In this document: positions 1 through 14,242 of the stretch, piece after piece
How positions within the stretch are numbered: position 1 is the stretch's first letter
How the letters are laid out: each line of letters opens with the position of its first letter
DNA from: Eutypella sp. D-1
Taxonomy: Eukaryota > Ascomycota > Sordariomycetes > Xylariales > Diatrypaceae
Assembly (NCBI GenBank): GCA_023313575.1
Contig: JAJTTP010000004.1
Span: 2,294,001-2,358,000, forward strand
Direction of reading: 5' to 3'
DNA: 64,000 nucleotides
Translations under genes and position numbers: made by a program
Notes under the pieces: generated by a model
Database searches by the model: none
What the model saw: the letters and a program-made list of their open reading frames with translations, nothing else
Told to the model about the DNA's origin: nothing

Positions 1-3000
1 GCTGACATTGGCAGAGGGGAGGACGGCGATCTCACCTGCGAGCCATCGCCTCGGCTTTGACTCCTACCCCGGATCTCCAAGGTAAGTGGCTTCCTCTCCT
101 GGCTCTTGTGGCGGCGGCTCGAAGCGCGACTTGAGACGCGGGCATTGGGTGAGGTTCGGCGGACCTGGCTAGCTTTCCGGACGGTAGACGGATCCCGACC
201 CTCCACGTTGATTGCTACGGGGCCCTCCTCATAGGCCTGCTCTTCGAGATGCTTCGGGGTACTCAAAATGATGAGATCCTCAGGAGACATTGGGACAGGC
301 GACGTCGGTGAGCGCTTGGCCGGCTTAGGTGTCCACTGCCGGGATACAGAGCGACCCCGATCTTCAGAGGCTTCCCTCGCGCCTCCTTTGCGTGAGCGAC
401 TTTCGTCTCGGCCTCTGGCGGCCCGGTCATCGTTACCACGTTGACGGCTTCTTTCCCGGCTATGGCCCTTCTTCGAGTAACTCTGAGCAGTATCTAGGCT
501 GTGGATATAGTCATTCATGTTCCTAGAGCTTGATCCTACCGTGTTGCTCCTATAGCCACGTCCAGCACTCGAAGCAGACGTAACAGAACTCGCAACAGAT
601 CCGGGCCCACGACGCCGACTCGGCCAATGGAATCGCGTCGATGAAGCAACGGACTGTTCCGGAGATGTTATTTCACCATTCACAGCGGCATCGAGAGGAT
701 GAAGTTTGAGTTCCATTCCCTCAGGCATACGGTCGCGGGCGCCATTCCTGCTAGAGCGTCCTTGTTGCATCAGTGCATTCAGCGACTCGGGTGAGGGTGA
801 AGGTGGAGGATGGTCTTTAGGACGATGGCTATCTCTCATCATGTGGGGACTGGCAGTTGCAGCTCTGGCGAGCGACATTCCGGCAGAGTATGGCTCCTCT
901 GAAGAGACCTTGCGCGAGTGGTGGGCAGTACGGCTCATTTCTGGCACGGCGTCAGTGGGAGGGGTAGGTAGGTCATTCCCTGCAAGAAGATCGCGAGGAC
1001 GATGGTCACGCGGTATTTCGCCAATAGACGGTAGGCGCTGCCTTGTGAATCCCGCCGGCGGCTTAGCGGAGGAGGGTGTGTTGTAAGCACTGCGCTGCGA
1101 GGGTCGAATGAACGCCGTGCTGGGCTCATTTCCGCCAGGGGAAACAGCTGACTCTGCTATTGGAGTCACGCCCGCTGCGATGGGAGTCTGGCCACCATCA
1201 CCAGCCGCAAAGAACTTTGCCTTCTTGTTCTGATCGCCAAACGAGGTAATGAGCTTAAGGGCTGAAGACTTTGCCAAGTTGCGTTGCGGACCACGGTGCA
1301 ATCCCGGGGGTGACAAGGGTGGGCTGAGTATCTCTGGGATGCTCTGGTTCAGGCTCTGGAAGGTTACTTGTGCTGCCGACGGCGAGGTCCATGGCTCAGT
1401 TGACTCGATCCCGGTGCAAGCGAAGCTGTGACAGTAAGTTAGACATCGATCACAATGTGTCAATATATGTGACTAGAAACGTACCATCTGATGGCCAATT
1501 GCTGCTGACCGTGCTGAATAGCAAATTCTCCCCATTTCTTGATGACCTGAGACTGTCGCTCCCAGACGTTGGGGAAGAAAAGACAGAGCAGAATGAGCGC
1601 CTCCATATACCTCTTATGTGAAATATAGATCTCAATGGCATCGTTATGATCGCCCATGCCGATCATAATGGTCGCCGCGGCGTGCACATCACCGTTTTCT
1701 AAAAGTCGCTGCACATATGCCCGTCCCAGCTTATGCTGCGATGCCGTGCCTCCAATGCCGCTAAGAGCGAGTAACATCCAGTCTGACGAGGTCATATTCT
1801 CGGAACTCGCTGCCATCACATCCGCGTCGATGTCACCCAGCCACTTAGCAAGAAGAATACGGCTTGGCGAGCCATTGGGGTGCCGTGTCATCTCATCCCG
1901 GACAAGGTCCTGAATTTCTCGGTTCCATCCAAAGATGATGCTCAGCATTTGCCGGCGAAGGTCATCGTTGGTCAGGCGGCTTTGGTCGGCTAGAGGCAGT
2001 CGCTTGTAGGGGATGTCATGGAGCCGACTCCTAGTGAATTGGAACAGATCGCTGACCTTGTTGTCTTCGGGGCTACGCAGAACTTCATTCCGTAACCGCG
2101 AGGGGCGGTGGCGGGATGAGCGCGTTGACGAACTGACTGATGCGGAACTAACACTGCTGATGGAGTAGGCATCCTTATCCCCGTACGGAGGCTGGGCGGA
2201 GGATCTCAGGGATGAGCCGGCAGAGATGTACGTGTTCTCCGTCATGCCACGGGACATAACCGAAGGAGGATATCTACCCCTTGTCCTGGAACCAGTAGAC
2301 GACTTGGAAATCGTCGACGATGCCCGGCTCCTACTGGAAACCGGGCTAGCCGTTGCATACCGATCCTGATCATAAGAGTCAGCGGCGGGCTCCACACCAC
2401 GTGCGAGCCGTGCCAGGGGCGACATATGATCATCATCGCTTTCGGAAACATCGGCGTTCACCGGAATCGAGGAGTCAGACTCTGTCCCGATGATTACAAC
2501 ACCTTGCTCCGGTTGCTCCTCAATCGACACTGGTGGGGATGGTGGCAAAAGATTTGCGGGGTGCTGGACATTGGCTACCATGAGCGACGGCGTGTTGAGG
2601 TCGAACTGCTGGACGGTGTTGTTGGCCCCTAGGGTGAACAAGGTCGCACCAGCCCCGTACACGGCAAGCCCGCGTACATGTTCCAGGGTTGGTATGCTGT
2701 CATAAGTAACATGCTTGGTCCGAACATCCCACGACAGAGTCTCCCTGTAGCGGATTGGATCATCAGCGGTCAGGACAATGCAGCTAAGCGCGCGCGAAAT
2801 ATGTGGGCAATTGCATGGGCCATCTAGGACCTACTCACCCTTCCGAGTACTGAATTATGCGGCCGTTCTTAGACCAGCCCATCCAGTTGGGACCACTCAG
2901 GTAATTTTCTGTTCTTTTAAGGATCCGCACAACCTTGGCAGGGTCGTCGCTGTTGAAAGATTTCGCCACGCTCCACACTCTGAGGTCGCCGTCATTGGTC

Positions 3001-3902
3001 TGCACAGCCAACATATCCGATTTTTGACGGGCAGACGACGCGTGCCATGCAAGAGTAACTATGGGTGACGGTGCTCTCGCAGTGCTTAGATTGTGTAAAA
3101 TGGTAAACCTTGGCTGGAGGGTGGCGATGAGAAGTGACCCATTTTGATACCTACACGTAAGGGGTCAGGGGTTAATGCACGGAGGCCTCGGATACCATAA
3201 CATGTACGTATATGGGGAAATGACTTACCCTATGGCGAAAGTTCTGCAGTCAGCGGCAGGTGCGAGCGATGTTATCGCGATCTGATCAATTGTTCTTGCG
3301 GAGATGTGCTCTGAAGTTGTCGGCTCGAAGAGGATAACATTCCCCTGTGTGTTACCTAGCTCACGGTCTCAGTACACGTTCAACAGATTTAGAGGCTCAT
3401 GCTGCGATAACATACCAAAAGCGACGTTTCCATTTCTCATCCACGCAGCGCAGGTGATATTCTCGTAGGACGCAAACCGGGCGACTTCGTCACCAGTCAT
3501 CAGGTCCCAGACAATGGCCGTCATGTCCACGTCGTAACTGACGACTAGTCTTCCCGCCCCGATCTCGCTTTGCGTGTCGACGGCAAGTAATTGTACTTCT
3601 GCGGTATGGCGGGAAAACCTTCGTTCAATGGTCAGACTATCATGATGCGAGACTACCACGGAAGTACCCTCTGCGGCTTGTCAGTGTTCACTCATTTTCA
3701 ACAATTGATAATTCGTTCACGTACGCGCATATAGAAACATAGAGGCCGTTGCCGCCGTCGGCTCGAAGTACCTCATTAAGGGGGTTGGTGAAGTAAAGTC
3801 CCTCTGCTCCGCTGCCATCTTTCCTTTTCTTGAAGATCTTCCTGAGGAGCTCATGGACGCGTTGCGATGCCGAGGCACCGACTGGTGTGCTGAAGACGAC
3901 AT
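1..3902 (-). CDS. WD40-repeat protein with C-terminal helical and Ser/Arg-rich regions (3' end outside window)
   Basis: Six exons join in frame: 3902-3725, 3670-3416, 3355-3229, 3150-2839, 2783-1485 and 1425 to the edge, all with GT...AG introns and mostly clear CTNAC branch sites. About 1198 codons are present and the frame is still open at base 1. The first third carries WD40-type strands (for example AIVWDLMTGDEVAR and DGDLRVWSVAK). A Ser-rich linker follows, then a helical region ending WERQSQVIKKWGEFAIQHG that looks like an alpha-solenoid, then a long Ser/Arg-rich tail. A propeller followed by helices is the layout of coat and scaffold proteins such as SEA/GATOR or Gemin5-type proteins; I cannot assign an orthologue. 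The start at 3902 was chosen because the frame opens with a Ser-rich segment directly after a spliced 5' leader. WD40 nature is fairly sure; the role is unknown. Confidence 0.8.
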
Positions 3903-4061
3903 TGTGGCGCTTGTGTCCTGACAGCGAATGTTAGTAGATAGCCCAGGATCGTGGAGGCTAGCCAAACCAATGATAACTCCCGTCATTGGGATCAATCGGA
4001 GAAGAGACTCTTATAAAAAGAGTGCCTGTCGGAGCATGATGTGGATAACTCACTTCGACAT
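3903..4061 (-). promoter_or_regulatory. Leader intron and overlapping upstream ORF of the WD40 gene
   Basis: A leader intron (4053-3918) has a GTGAGT donor, a CTAAC branch site and a CAG acceptor 16 bases before the start codon. An ATG at 4061, just before the donor, reads through the splice junction into a 24-codon frame that stops inside the main coding region in a different frame. If the leader is spliced as drawn, ribosomes starting there would miss the main start, so intron retention or leaky scanning could set expression. The transcript is inferred from splice signals only. Confidence 0.45.
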
Positions 4062-7000
4062 ACGAATTATTTCCTCAAGTTGGATCCCAGACAAGCTAGC
4101 CAGGCGGTGATGCTACACAATTCGGCCACCGAACATCACACACAACAGCTAGAAGCTGCCCGTTCCCGGTCGACTATTTCTCCACGGTCGGTGTACCAAG
4201 GAAGCGGGAGTTTGAGCTGCGGCTCGAGAAGCGGTGGTGGTGAACAACGCTGTGATTCGATTCTCTGTACCGGTCCTAGGTTCGTATGCGCGATTCAAAT
4301 GTTCGCTCGTCTTCAGTCTCCTCCGTCTATCGTGTGTATACTCGAAGGAATGGAGAAGAGGTCTCAGTTAGGATAAAGGAGGGAGGGTCGGAGACAGATG
4401 ATAATCCAGCCGGTTACACTGACGGGTGCTGCAATCTGTTATCGCCTCGTGGAAGTAGGTTGCATTAGTGGCAGTGTAACTATATTTGAATCAAGCCTGA
4501 TGCGTTGGCGCTTCTCGTTGTAGCAAGATCCCATGGGTTGATCAGGCCGGAGGAGTATGCAAGAAGCAGAAGGAAGCGCATGAACAAGCTGCGAAGAAGC
4601 AAAAAAGAAAGAACTATGCAACCTAATCCGGGGGTGTGAACGACCAAATAAGTCGTGTATCGGTATCGAACGGTGCAGCGCCTAAAGGGAAGCTGTTATG
4701 AGCTATCAATGGACGCAATCGAATATAAGGGCGAGCAGCCAAATCCAGTGCGGATACGGTCCGGCTAAGCCAAGGTCTGCATGGCCTAACTAGCATCTGG
4801 CAAGGATGTGATCAACCATTCGCATGCCGAACAGACAGGGGATAGGTCAGATAGCAGAGGTGATCGAATTTAACTACTTGACTACTAGGACGGGGGGATG
4901 GAGTGACTGGCCGATGCTGCAGCAGTGAGTGCAGGGGTGCCTCAACAGGTACATCTGCAATCGATATAATTAGCCTTACATTACTACAGGTGCATCGTGG
5001 CTCTGCTCGGTTGCTGTCAATGCCGTCGGCTGGCTTGGTTGCTTGACGGACCAGACGGGAAGGGAACTGAGAGGCTAGAGCTCCAGACAGCTGACAAAGA
5101 GATCAAATCCGAACGCTGGGAAGGCTATTTTCCTATTCACAGTAACCTTGATACTACGGCCGCGGGGGGCGCAGTTTACCGCCGCGTTGCGTCATGATGG
5201 AAGTTCATAGAGACGTGGGAGCCACATGTCTCCGCTATTCTCTACCCAGCAGTAGAGAATGGCTGGAAGAACACGATGACTGGCGATTGAGGTCTTGCCC
5301 AATCTATCATGTGCCCGGTTCGGTCCCATGCGGTATCAATAGCATTGTTCATTCATTCGACGCGAGGGAGGAACCGGGGAAAGTGGCTACGATCTCGCCT
5401 GACTATGGATTCACATCCGGAGCATGAATGGCTGGACGACGGCTTCTTTCTCTTATCCCCTCGTCTGGCACGTCTACGCTAGCGAAGCTCATTCCTGAAT
5501 CATCAACCGTTGACCTGGGCTTAAACCGTGGGATTGGAGAAGGCTGAACGTCGCAGCGTGGTTGGGTAGAGATGTGCGGGTTTGTAGGTGAAAAGGTCAA
5601 GGGGATTGGTGACGGATGTTGTCCCTCGCAGTAGTGCCAGATGTGGTGTGAGAACAACTTTGGGCGCTTACGGTCGAGGATTGGCTGATTTTCAACAGGG
5701 GTCCTGGTACTATCTTAGAGAGAAAGTAGGATGATTGGATCAAAGGCAATACTCGAGGCTCGGCACGGCGGCAAAGAGACATCCTAAAGCGACGGTCTGG
5801 TGCCAAAACCGACCAACTTCCCCACACGACGGGCTAATTGATCGTCAACTTCAACATGATTTTTGGTTTGACTGGTTTTTTTTGTTCGGCTAGTCAATTT
5901 CTATTCTCGAAAGGACAGGGACAGCTGATTCCGTGCTTCCAGTGTTTAGCCTCACTCAGCCCCTTTTACACCGTATGTTGTACTACTACCCTCGTCATAG
6001 TAATCCTCATCGCACAACTGAAGGTCTAGGGTTGCGGCCGAAGGATCGAGGGGGCCAACAAGAATAGACGGTTTCTGTTCTGGCTTGACCCATTCCGACT
6101 TGGGCGGACGGTCGAAGGACGTTTAAGAACGTTACAGCTGACTGTTGATTTTGGGTAAGAGACTTCCAACCCAGTGTTACTCCGGTAAAAAGAGTGTGAC
6201 GATCATTTTGATTGGCTTATAATTACCAGGGTATTTCCGTCCCCTGGACCCTTAGGAAAAGGGCGCACAATGCAGACAAAGGGTCAAGGGCAGGTTTGGC
6301 ATCATCCCTTTGTCTATCTTCTCCTTTATCATCTCATTCCCTTCCTCCCGAATTGTCCAATACCAGCCCACGGATTCTGCAGGGCTTGCGCAGGAAACAG
6401 AACAATGGAATTGTAGCATAGTAGCATGCATACGCATGATACATTACCCCACTCCAAAGAAAAAAAGAAGAACTCGAAGGCATCGTGGTTCCGCTCTCAC
6501 CGATGGGTACCGACATACGACGACGTTACCTAGCAAACTATCCCACATACATCAATTAGATGTAGATGCATACCTACCCAGCGGCTACTATGGCCAAAAA
6601 GGCAGATATGGGGAGGAAGGGGGAGGTAAGTATACGACATGTAGTCAGGCAGCGGGCGAATTCGGAGAGAATGAAGCATGTCTCGAAAGTCGTAAACGAT
6701 TTCAATCTAGCCATGTAGTACCAAGCAATCGGAATTGGAATCTGGGCCAGGCGGGATTATCGCCGGATGCAAAAGCCATGCTGTGCAAGCTCTTGATGGC
6801 GCCCAAAGACCGTCCATACAATAGACACATCTGCTATCAACCGGAACAGGGGCACAAGAGACGCAAGGTCCCTCGATGTCCAGCCATGTAATGCATATGG
6901 GCGCAGTAGCGCTATAGTCAATTCTCTCCTCTTTCCTCATCATCCTCTTCACCGGCGTCAAGCGGGATGCCTATGTAGGTAAGTAGCTACATGATCAGCG

Positions 7001-9754
7001 TACCCTAGGCAGTTAGAGACGGGATGAAGTCAATGAATAAAAGCCACAAGAGCCACATCTGGGGAAGAGATCGTGGATGGGATGGCATCGTACTCGGAGC
7101 GGTCAATGCTTGGATGACCTTAGATCGCGGTCCGGACATGGAGGGGCATCACCAAGCCATTACCCGCCAACGATCAATCATGGTATCCGGTTTTATCTCT
7201 TTGCGAAACTCATCCGAACATTTCAACCCTGTCCATGTACACGAGCACATTTTATACATATGCATGTGTTGTCAGTGCGATCATGACATGACATGATTGT
7301 CCTGGACTTCCCTGTAGGTTATTTAGATTGATTTTGGAGATTTCACAGCGACGGTTCCGTATATTGGGCATGTATAGCATGGTATAGCATGGTACGGCGT
7401 GGCATGTACGCATCAGATTTGACGGACAGCATCGAAGGAAAAGGAGGGGCTGGGTTGTGATGGTAGTAGTAGTAGGAGGAGAAATAGGAGTGCCAAGGGG
7501 GGGTCAAAGCATCTCTCGAGATTAGGGTGTGCATGCACCTGTTCTCATATGGACTGCGATGTAACAATGATGCTACCGACAGTCCATCCCACGACTTCTT
7601 CAACCCCACACATATACAACGTCAGTCTCACTGCTGACTATGAAGTTTGAAACGGGATATAAGATGCGGTTGACCCTGGCCGCACACACTTTCTGCCTCC
7701 TATATCACCCCCGACATACATACTTCGCGCAGAAGCGTGGTGGTTCATCATGTAAAAGCCGAGACAGAGCAGTTTTCCGATATCCGCCCGGATCTATGTA
7801 GGATAGACTGTTCGTGGGGAATGAACCTTGCAATAAGGGAGAAGATTTGACCTAGCTATTTGACTAGTTATGCAACCCCTTTAGCATCGGAGGCGTGTTG
7901 ATGCTGCACGACGTGAACCTCAACTTCGACTCGAACTTCGAGGCCAGACCGTAGGTTTAGACATCCTGCAGTAATGATTAGGATGAGGTCGACTTACCAC
8001 ACCCACGCCAGACTTCCATCTCTTCCCTCATTCGTTAGTGAAGCTTCTCCGCCCCTTGCATACATGTGGTAGCCCCTCATGTTGTCTCACCACAAGGGGA
8101 GTGCGAATCCGTATTCAGACGCAGCCACTTTAGCGTGTATCTCCTCACTTTCTTTCAGTTTCTCTGTGCTCGTTTACCAATTGCTCGGTACTGGTTGTGT
8201 CCCATATTTTCGGCCCCGGTGAGTTGGGGCGCCCCTCAGTCTGTCCACTTGTGCTCACCTTCCTCGCCGGCGGGCTCCCTGGGTCCGCTTCCCGTGATCC
8301 CCGGTCCGCAATCCGGACACAAAAGTTCCCGTGCAAGGTTCAAGATAGGTTGCGAAGGCAAAAACCTTCTGTGGCGGGCGGCTAGGTGTACGAACCGATT
8401 AGATGGCGTTGCCGTGTGTCTAAGTCGCTCTAAACGCCACCTCTATCACAGTACACTTCCTAGCTGGTGTTAGGGTGTAATCTTGCGGCACACGCCTTGG
8501 CCTTGGCTTGAAAAACGCGAAATTACGAAATGCGACGTTCACATTTTCATATATATCTAGACGTAGTATCCCGCGAGGCTATATGCGTGGTGGAGAGGCA
8601 GCCCTGTAGGTAGCAGTAGCCTCCCCAGCCGGATCCGGATCTACACAAGTGCTACCAGGGACAGACTCGCTAGTGAGTTCGCTATGCTGTTTCTCGTGTT
8701 GGTATTATCCATGCTGTACGTAATATCACAAGTGGCGAACGGGAAGCGGGCGAACATTCAAAGCCCTTTTCTCTCGCCCACCATCACGCATACAAGCCGC
8801 GACGGATCTGCGGTTGGTCATTTCGCTTGGTTGGCCGATGGTTGATGTGCGGGCAACGGGGACGCGGGACAACGGGAGGCGGGGACGCTGGGAATATCAA
8901 CCTTGTCGTTTTCCCCTGTTAGCAGATCAAATAGACTTCAAGCTTAACCTGTTTCCCGCGAGACTAACAGTTCAATCGTAGTACGCTCCGACGGCTGCTA
9001 CGAGCCGATCCAACGGCCCCCAGTAGAAATCACTTAAATCCCACACTAGCAATTCGTAAACATCACGCCAGGAAACCATATACATAGCCAATTGACACCT
9101 CGCCATCTTTTGATCTTTTCCTTTTGCGACTGCCTCTTCCATGCTCGCAGGCGGCGACTGGTCTAGAGTCGTAACCCTATTGCAAGTCACGGATAACAAT
9201 GCAACATTGTCCCGTGTGCATCCCCTGGTTGGACCAACAACTCTTATCCCGCTGCCGTGGTCGCACCGGCTTGGTAGACGGCGTGCACCAGCTACCCTTG
9301 TAGCCCATAACCAAAGCCACGGGTCTTGCGGCCGGTCCAGAAATCCAGTGACTGGACACAGACAGACACCACCAGTGTTCGGTCCTCCAACGGACAATAT
9401 GGGCAGCGACGAATAATCGCAGAGAAGTTCACTCTCAGTTTGTCTCGCACGAACTTGGATCTACCAACCAGCAGACGCGTAAGCGATCAAGATGCCCCGA
9501 CGGTATGCGATGAACCCAGTATAGGACGGGGAGCTGCCAATTGCGACATCCGTGGCGCTTGATATCGCCGGCGGTCTGGATCTCGCTCACCTCCCAACCT
9601 CTCAAGGCAAGTAACTACTCTAAACGCCTTGTCCGCGCGAGCCGGGGGAGGGTGTGCGGGGGATCGTCACGCCCACTGCGCGCTATCCAGATTTACATAC
9701 CTAAACCTCCGCTGCCGTCAGCTGAGCAGGAAAGTCCCGGTACCACTAGTGCGG

Positions 9755-9782
9755 TATATATATATTTATATATGTATATATG
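9755..9782. repeat. AT-dinucleotide microsatellite
   Basis: Imperfect TA repeat of about 28 bases, interrupted by TTT and TGT. Confidence 0.8.
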
Positions 9783-11533
9783 CAGCGAGAGGCTCTTATT
9801 GATCTGATAAGTCAATTGGCGGACTCGATGATTATCGTTTTTTTTCACCGTATCTGTGGTGGCTTGATCTCGCGCGATGTGTGATGAGTCCCTGTCGCCT
9901 AGACTCGGCTGCTCGGTGTCCGCCCTCAAAAGCGCACGCCACGCCGTTCACTCCCAGTTTCAATCCCTGGCAGGAATCATATATGCGGCTAGACCACGCA
10001 ATAGTTTGCGGGGTATTCTCATTTCTTAACTCATGAATATCATTGTGTAGGCACACCGATAAGTGTTCCTCTAGTCGGACCGGAGTTATTTGTCGTCGAA
10101 AGAGACTCTCGGCGTGATTAAGTGCCTACCTATAGTAGAAACAGGCCGGCGTTCGATCCCAGGGTCATGGACACCTATATCGCGTGTAAAGTGGGCGCTT
10201 ATGCCTCATGCAGCACAAGAATAAACAAAGGGAAAATTCAAAAATCAAAGCAAAACACGAGCAGCCTATAGACTACGGTCATGGGCGTAGATATGTGTAC
10301 ATAGCCGCATCTCAGACCTCGGTCAGATACATGCGCTGCATGCGCCGCCGGCGCTACACCGAGGACGAAGGTCCGACGGTGAACAATGCAAGGCAGCCAC
10401 GCGCTACGGGCTGGCGATGGCATCACCGCATACCTCGGGTCCGTCATCGGAACCAGACCACCAAAAAAAAAACCCCCAAAACCAAAGGCGGACAAGATGC
10501 TCAGCCGGCCCAAAAAATGAGACCATGTCATTGCCTCGCCCATGCGACAGGCTCTCTCTCATTCGCAGGCCGCGCTTGGCCTGGGCACTCCATCCGCCTG
10601 CCCCATCGGTCCCCGTGACCCGTGACGGCGATCCCAAGATCACCCCCAGATATCACACACCTGACATTACCTATCACAGCGAGGTATGAGATCTCTGTTC
10701 CATCTCCAATCTCGCATAAACGTGCCTGCGGCCTATCTCACCTGTGATGGTAATAATAGCGTCTCTCTCTCTTTCATCCAATCTTCTAAAATCCCCACCG
10801 CTTGACCTACTTGCCCATTCCGTCACCTACCTACTGTATCAAACCCCTCCCGTGATCCCCATCACAATCCTTAGGGCCCCGCCCGTCACCAGCTAGTTAG
10901 TTAGGGCAGCCCTGTTTTATGTAAGTTTAGTCGCAGAATAGTATATATTACACACAGCTATAATATCCCTTTCTTCCCATGCCTATCAACCTCTCGCTTA
11001 AGCAAATCGCATTCTAGACCGGGAGCAGATCGAAAAGTTGACTCAACGACCTGCCCACGTGTAATTTCTTTCATACCAAAGGCCCCTCTCATTCATGCCC
11101 GAGACAGCGCCTGAAGTATAGGTAAGTCACAGGTAGTCACATATGCATCCAATAACTACGCTCCTTACCTTCTCCCACCTCCAGTCATAATAAGCGTGTG
11201 TACAAAAGCAAGATTTTCTGCCTGCCTTTGTCGCCGCCGACCCACCGCCAACTACGCCGGCATACCCAGTTAGGCAAGGGAGGACGAACAGAAACGAGCG
11301 AACAAGTGGGCAAGACAACTAGGCAAATGAGTTTTCGAGTAAACAGGGAGACAGAGAGGAGAGAGAAAGAATATGCTTGCGAAATGCAGGTGATGGGGCA
11401 TGTAGTTTAAATTTTAGTTTATGTGACGAAAAGGCTGGCCTGGCCTAACTCATGAGCCCTGTACCCTGACCTAAACCCACACCTTGCCGTAACGTATGCT
11501 CGTCACATCTCGCCAAGTCAGATCAGCCGCGGC

Positions 11534-11619
11534 GCACCGCACCGCATCGCATCGCATATACCGCACCGCACACTGCATTAGACAGGTAGCTAGAAAGAAA
11601 GAAAGAAGGAAGGAAAAAG
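11534..11619. repeat. Pentamer (GCACC/GCATC) tract followed by GAAA/GGAA tract
   Basis: At 11534-11571 the units GCACC and GCATC alternate; at 11593-11619 a GAAA run shades into GGAA. Related pentamer tracts occur at 18723-18754 and 19315-19336, the former in reverse complement. Confidence 0.75.
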
Positions 11620-12422
11620 TTTTTCCATCCCCTCCCTGGTGGACATCTTGAAAGAGCGGTGATGCCTGGTCAACACAGTAATGACTCTCCTCAAGCCCCG
11701 CCGGCGACCTGCTTGCAAGGCACCTCAGTTGTGGATGGATGGGGATGGGTTAGTTGAGATGAGAATGTGGTTCTTGTTACCGACGCGCACCCTACAGTGC
11801 TCTCGTTACTACCGTCACATGCCCAGATCTATACTTATACCTATCTATTTTTTGACTATGACGTATCCGAACATGACGGACACAGTCGCCCTTACATGCA
11901 GCCCGTGAGGCTCAACACGCCCGTCTATATGCTTACTGCCCTGCGCGCACTCATCCGTGGGTATATTCGCTACCGTAGGTCTACAGCCCTAATGCTACTA
12001 CGCGAATGTCGAATATTGATGACTGAGCAGGCAAGTGGACGGATTAAGTAGGTGACAAGGTGGTGTAAGTAGGGCTGGACGGACATCGTGGCTCCCAGTT
12101 GCCCGTTCATCTGTCCAATGCTCGTGAGCGGCCTAGCCAACTATCTACCGGCTGGTCCGCCTGGGTAGTTGTCTCGGCGTCGCAAGATGAAGATTCGCGC
12201 GCTCATCGGGCCTTGAGGTCCCTGGAAGAAAGCGGTCGATGTTTACAAGGATAACAATATAGTGACATAATAATAGTAAACACTCAATTCGGAGAGCATG
12301 CAAAAAAGCAGTGTATAATGATGATTTTACCGTGCGTTCTTCATTATTATGCGAATTAATAGGCAACGCGATGGGATAGCACAGTAGTACTCCGTAGTAT
12401 ACGATTTAGTGGTGGTGGATTT

Positions 12423-12453
12423 GAGATCCGTCCGGTTTCTCGCCAACTCCTAC
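12423..12453 (+). repeat. Short dispersed block, copy 1
   Basis: This 31-base block matches 49123-49153 at 25 of 31 positions by eye, both on the plus strand. Four of the six differences are C in this copy and T in the other. It may be the last trace of a shared element, but the match is short. Confidence 0.35.
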
Positions 12454-14242
12454 AGTGGGCTGCATGAGGAGAAGCGGCGGGAGGAGGCGAAGTGCAAGTG
12501 AGCCGGTTCGCGATCGCCGAGCTAACAACGACGACAGGCGGATCTGTCTCATACGGTCCTTTCCGGAGAAGACTGAGACTGCAGGTGCGAAATTATGATA
12601 GGGCCTCATATCTTTGACCAGATAATTTAAAGTCAGGCGAGGAACATCCTCCAGGTCGTCGGTGCAAGTTTTACCTAGCAGTCGTCTAGTTGTCTGCTAA
12701 GACGGACGCGACGGCGCATGTTGCTAGAACAATCTCTACAACTTGAGGCTCATGAGCCGGTGGGCCATAAGCTGTCATTGAATGTAAGTGATACGGGCAC
12801 AAGAGCATACTAGAAGTCACAAGTGGAGAGTAGGTTTGGGTTTCCATGTGGTTTGTATTGTTTTTATCGTGTGATAATTATTTGTATGTGTAAATCTAAG
12901 GATTTTTCTTAAGTTTCTCCTCTCTTCCTCCGTAGTAAACTGATGCCCGTGGACTTCCTTGGTCTCGTATGACTGCGATGAATCATAACGCGACCAGCCC
13001 AACCATCCCGCTTAACTCGACAACCAAATAGATGTGATGTGATGACAAAGGAAATAAAAGTGATAGATGAGTTAAGCAACCAGCCCGCTGGACCAACCAA
13101 CCCGCCAGGGCGAAGATTGTCGAAGGGAAATAGAATGCTGTTTAGGGTTGCCCTCCTCTATGGAATGGAGGCCCCCATCGCGATATGCCAAAAAAAGAAA
13201 GACCGGACCAATAGAAGAAAGAGTCCCAATCCCCGTGCTCCGATTCGTCCCAGCGCCTTGTCCGCAAAGACCGAGAACACACAACCGCGCAAACCCAGAG
13301 ATCGCAAAATGCAACCACCCTCCAATGAATGCCAATGAACCAACCGAAAGAAACCAACTCCGTGGGGTCCAGACCATATAACACACTCAGCACACACATT
13401 CGACCCCCATGTTTTTTATTCCATCGGAGTAACCAATAACAGACAACCATCCCCCCATATCCCAGCCAACCGGAACCGCGACACCTTGGGTATAGGCCGA
13501 ATCGGCCTCGCCTATCTTCGTAGGCAGCAGCACACTGGCGCTGCCAAGATTGTTTTCCACCCATCAACCATTTTCAAAGAGCTGAGGCAATATTCGGGTT
13601 GAGGTGTTTTTGGTCGCATCTCAGAGTTGTGAAGTCGACCAATCAGAAGTTCCTCCTTTCCCTATGCCAGCTAGAGGAATGTTCCTCACTTTTCTCTTTC
13701 ACTCATCGCGTTTTTATTTCATGCCCCCCTAGTGCCCCCTCCGTTTGATGTCTACTGGACATGGTTGCAGAAAGGGTAGTGAGAGATGAGGGATGAATGC
13801 GACGTTGACGAAGTCTGATGACGTTATGTTAAGTGTGAAGTGTATAAGTGCATCTTGTGACTCATGCCAACTATTCGACAAATCCGCGGCGCCCGGTCCG
13901 TGTCGTCGCGACACATACCCCTTCAGGTGGTAGGGGTAGGGGTAGAGTCGTGTAATAGGTGACGCTGGTTGTCCGGGTGCTCGCTTGGTCTGCCGTGGTG
14001 ATAGCGTCCATATTAAATTATGGATTAGATGTAGCGATGTATAACGCTCGTGTTGTAAGGGGTATCATCGGGTATCATGTCGCTAGTTCGAAAAAAAGGA
14101 GGCGCTGGGGGTATTATAGCAAAAATGCTGCAACTGAATGTTAGTCATAGCTGCCCAGTAAAACCAAGAAGTAGCAGTAGTAACTCACCAGTCGTAAATA
14201 TCGTAAGCTTCGTTAGACCGTTGTCAGGCCGAGACCGACAAC

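Larger units (their letters stand above)
4062..14242. other. Gene-poor stretch, no supported gene
   Basis: About 10 kb in which every frame is short, lacks recognisable motifs and does not join to neighbours through good splice sites. It holds an AT-dinucleotide tract near 9755, pentamer and GAAA repeats near 11.5 kb, and a block at 12423-12453 that recurs in diverged form at 49123-49153. Scattered GTAAGT-like sites exist but I could not pair them into coding exons. Non-coding transcripts or distal regulatory DNA cannot be excluded. Confidence 0.5.

Noticed and set aside
6310..6891. 193-codon frame in the gene void
   Set aside because: Begins at TTG, not ATG; low-complexity patches; no motif and no supporting splice sites.
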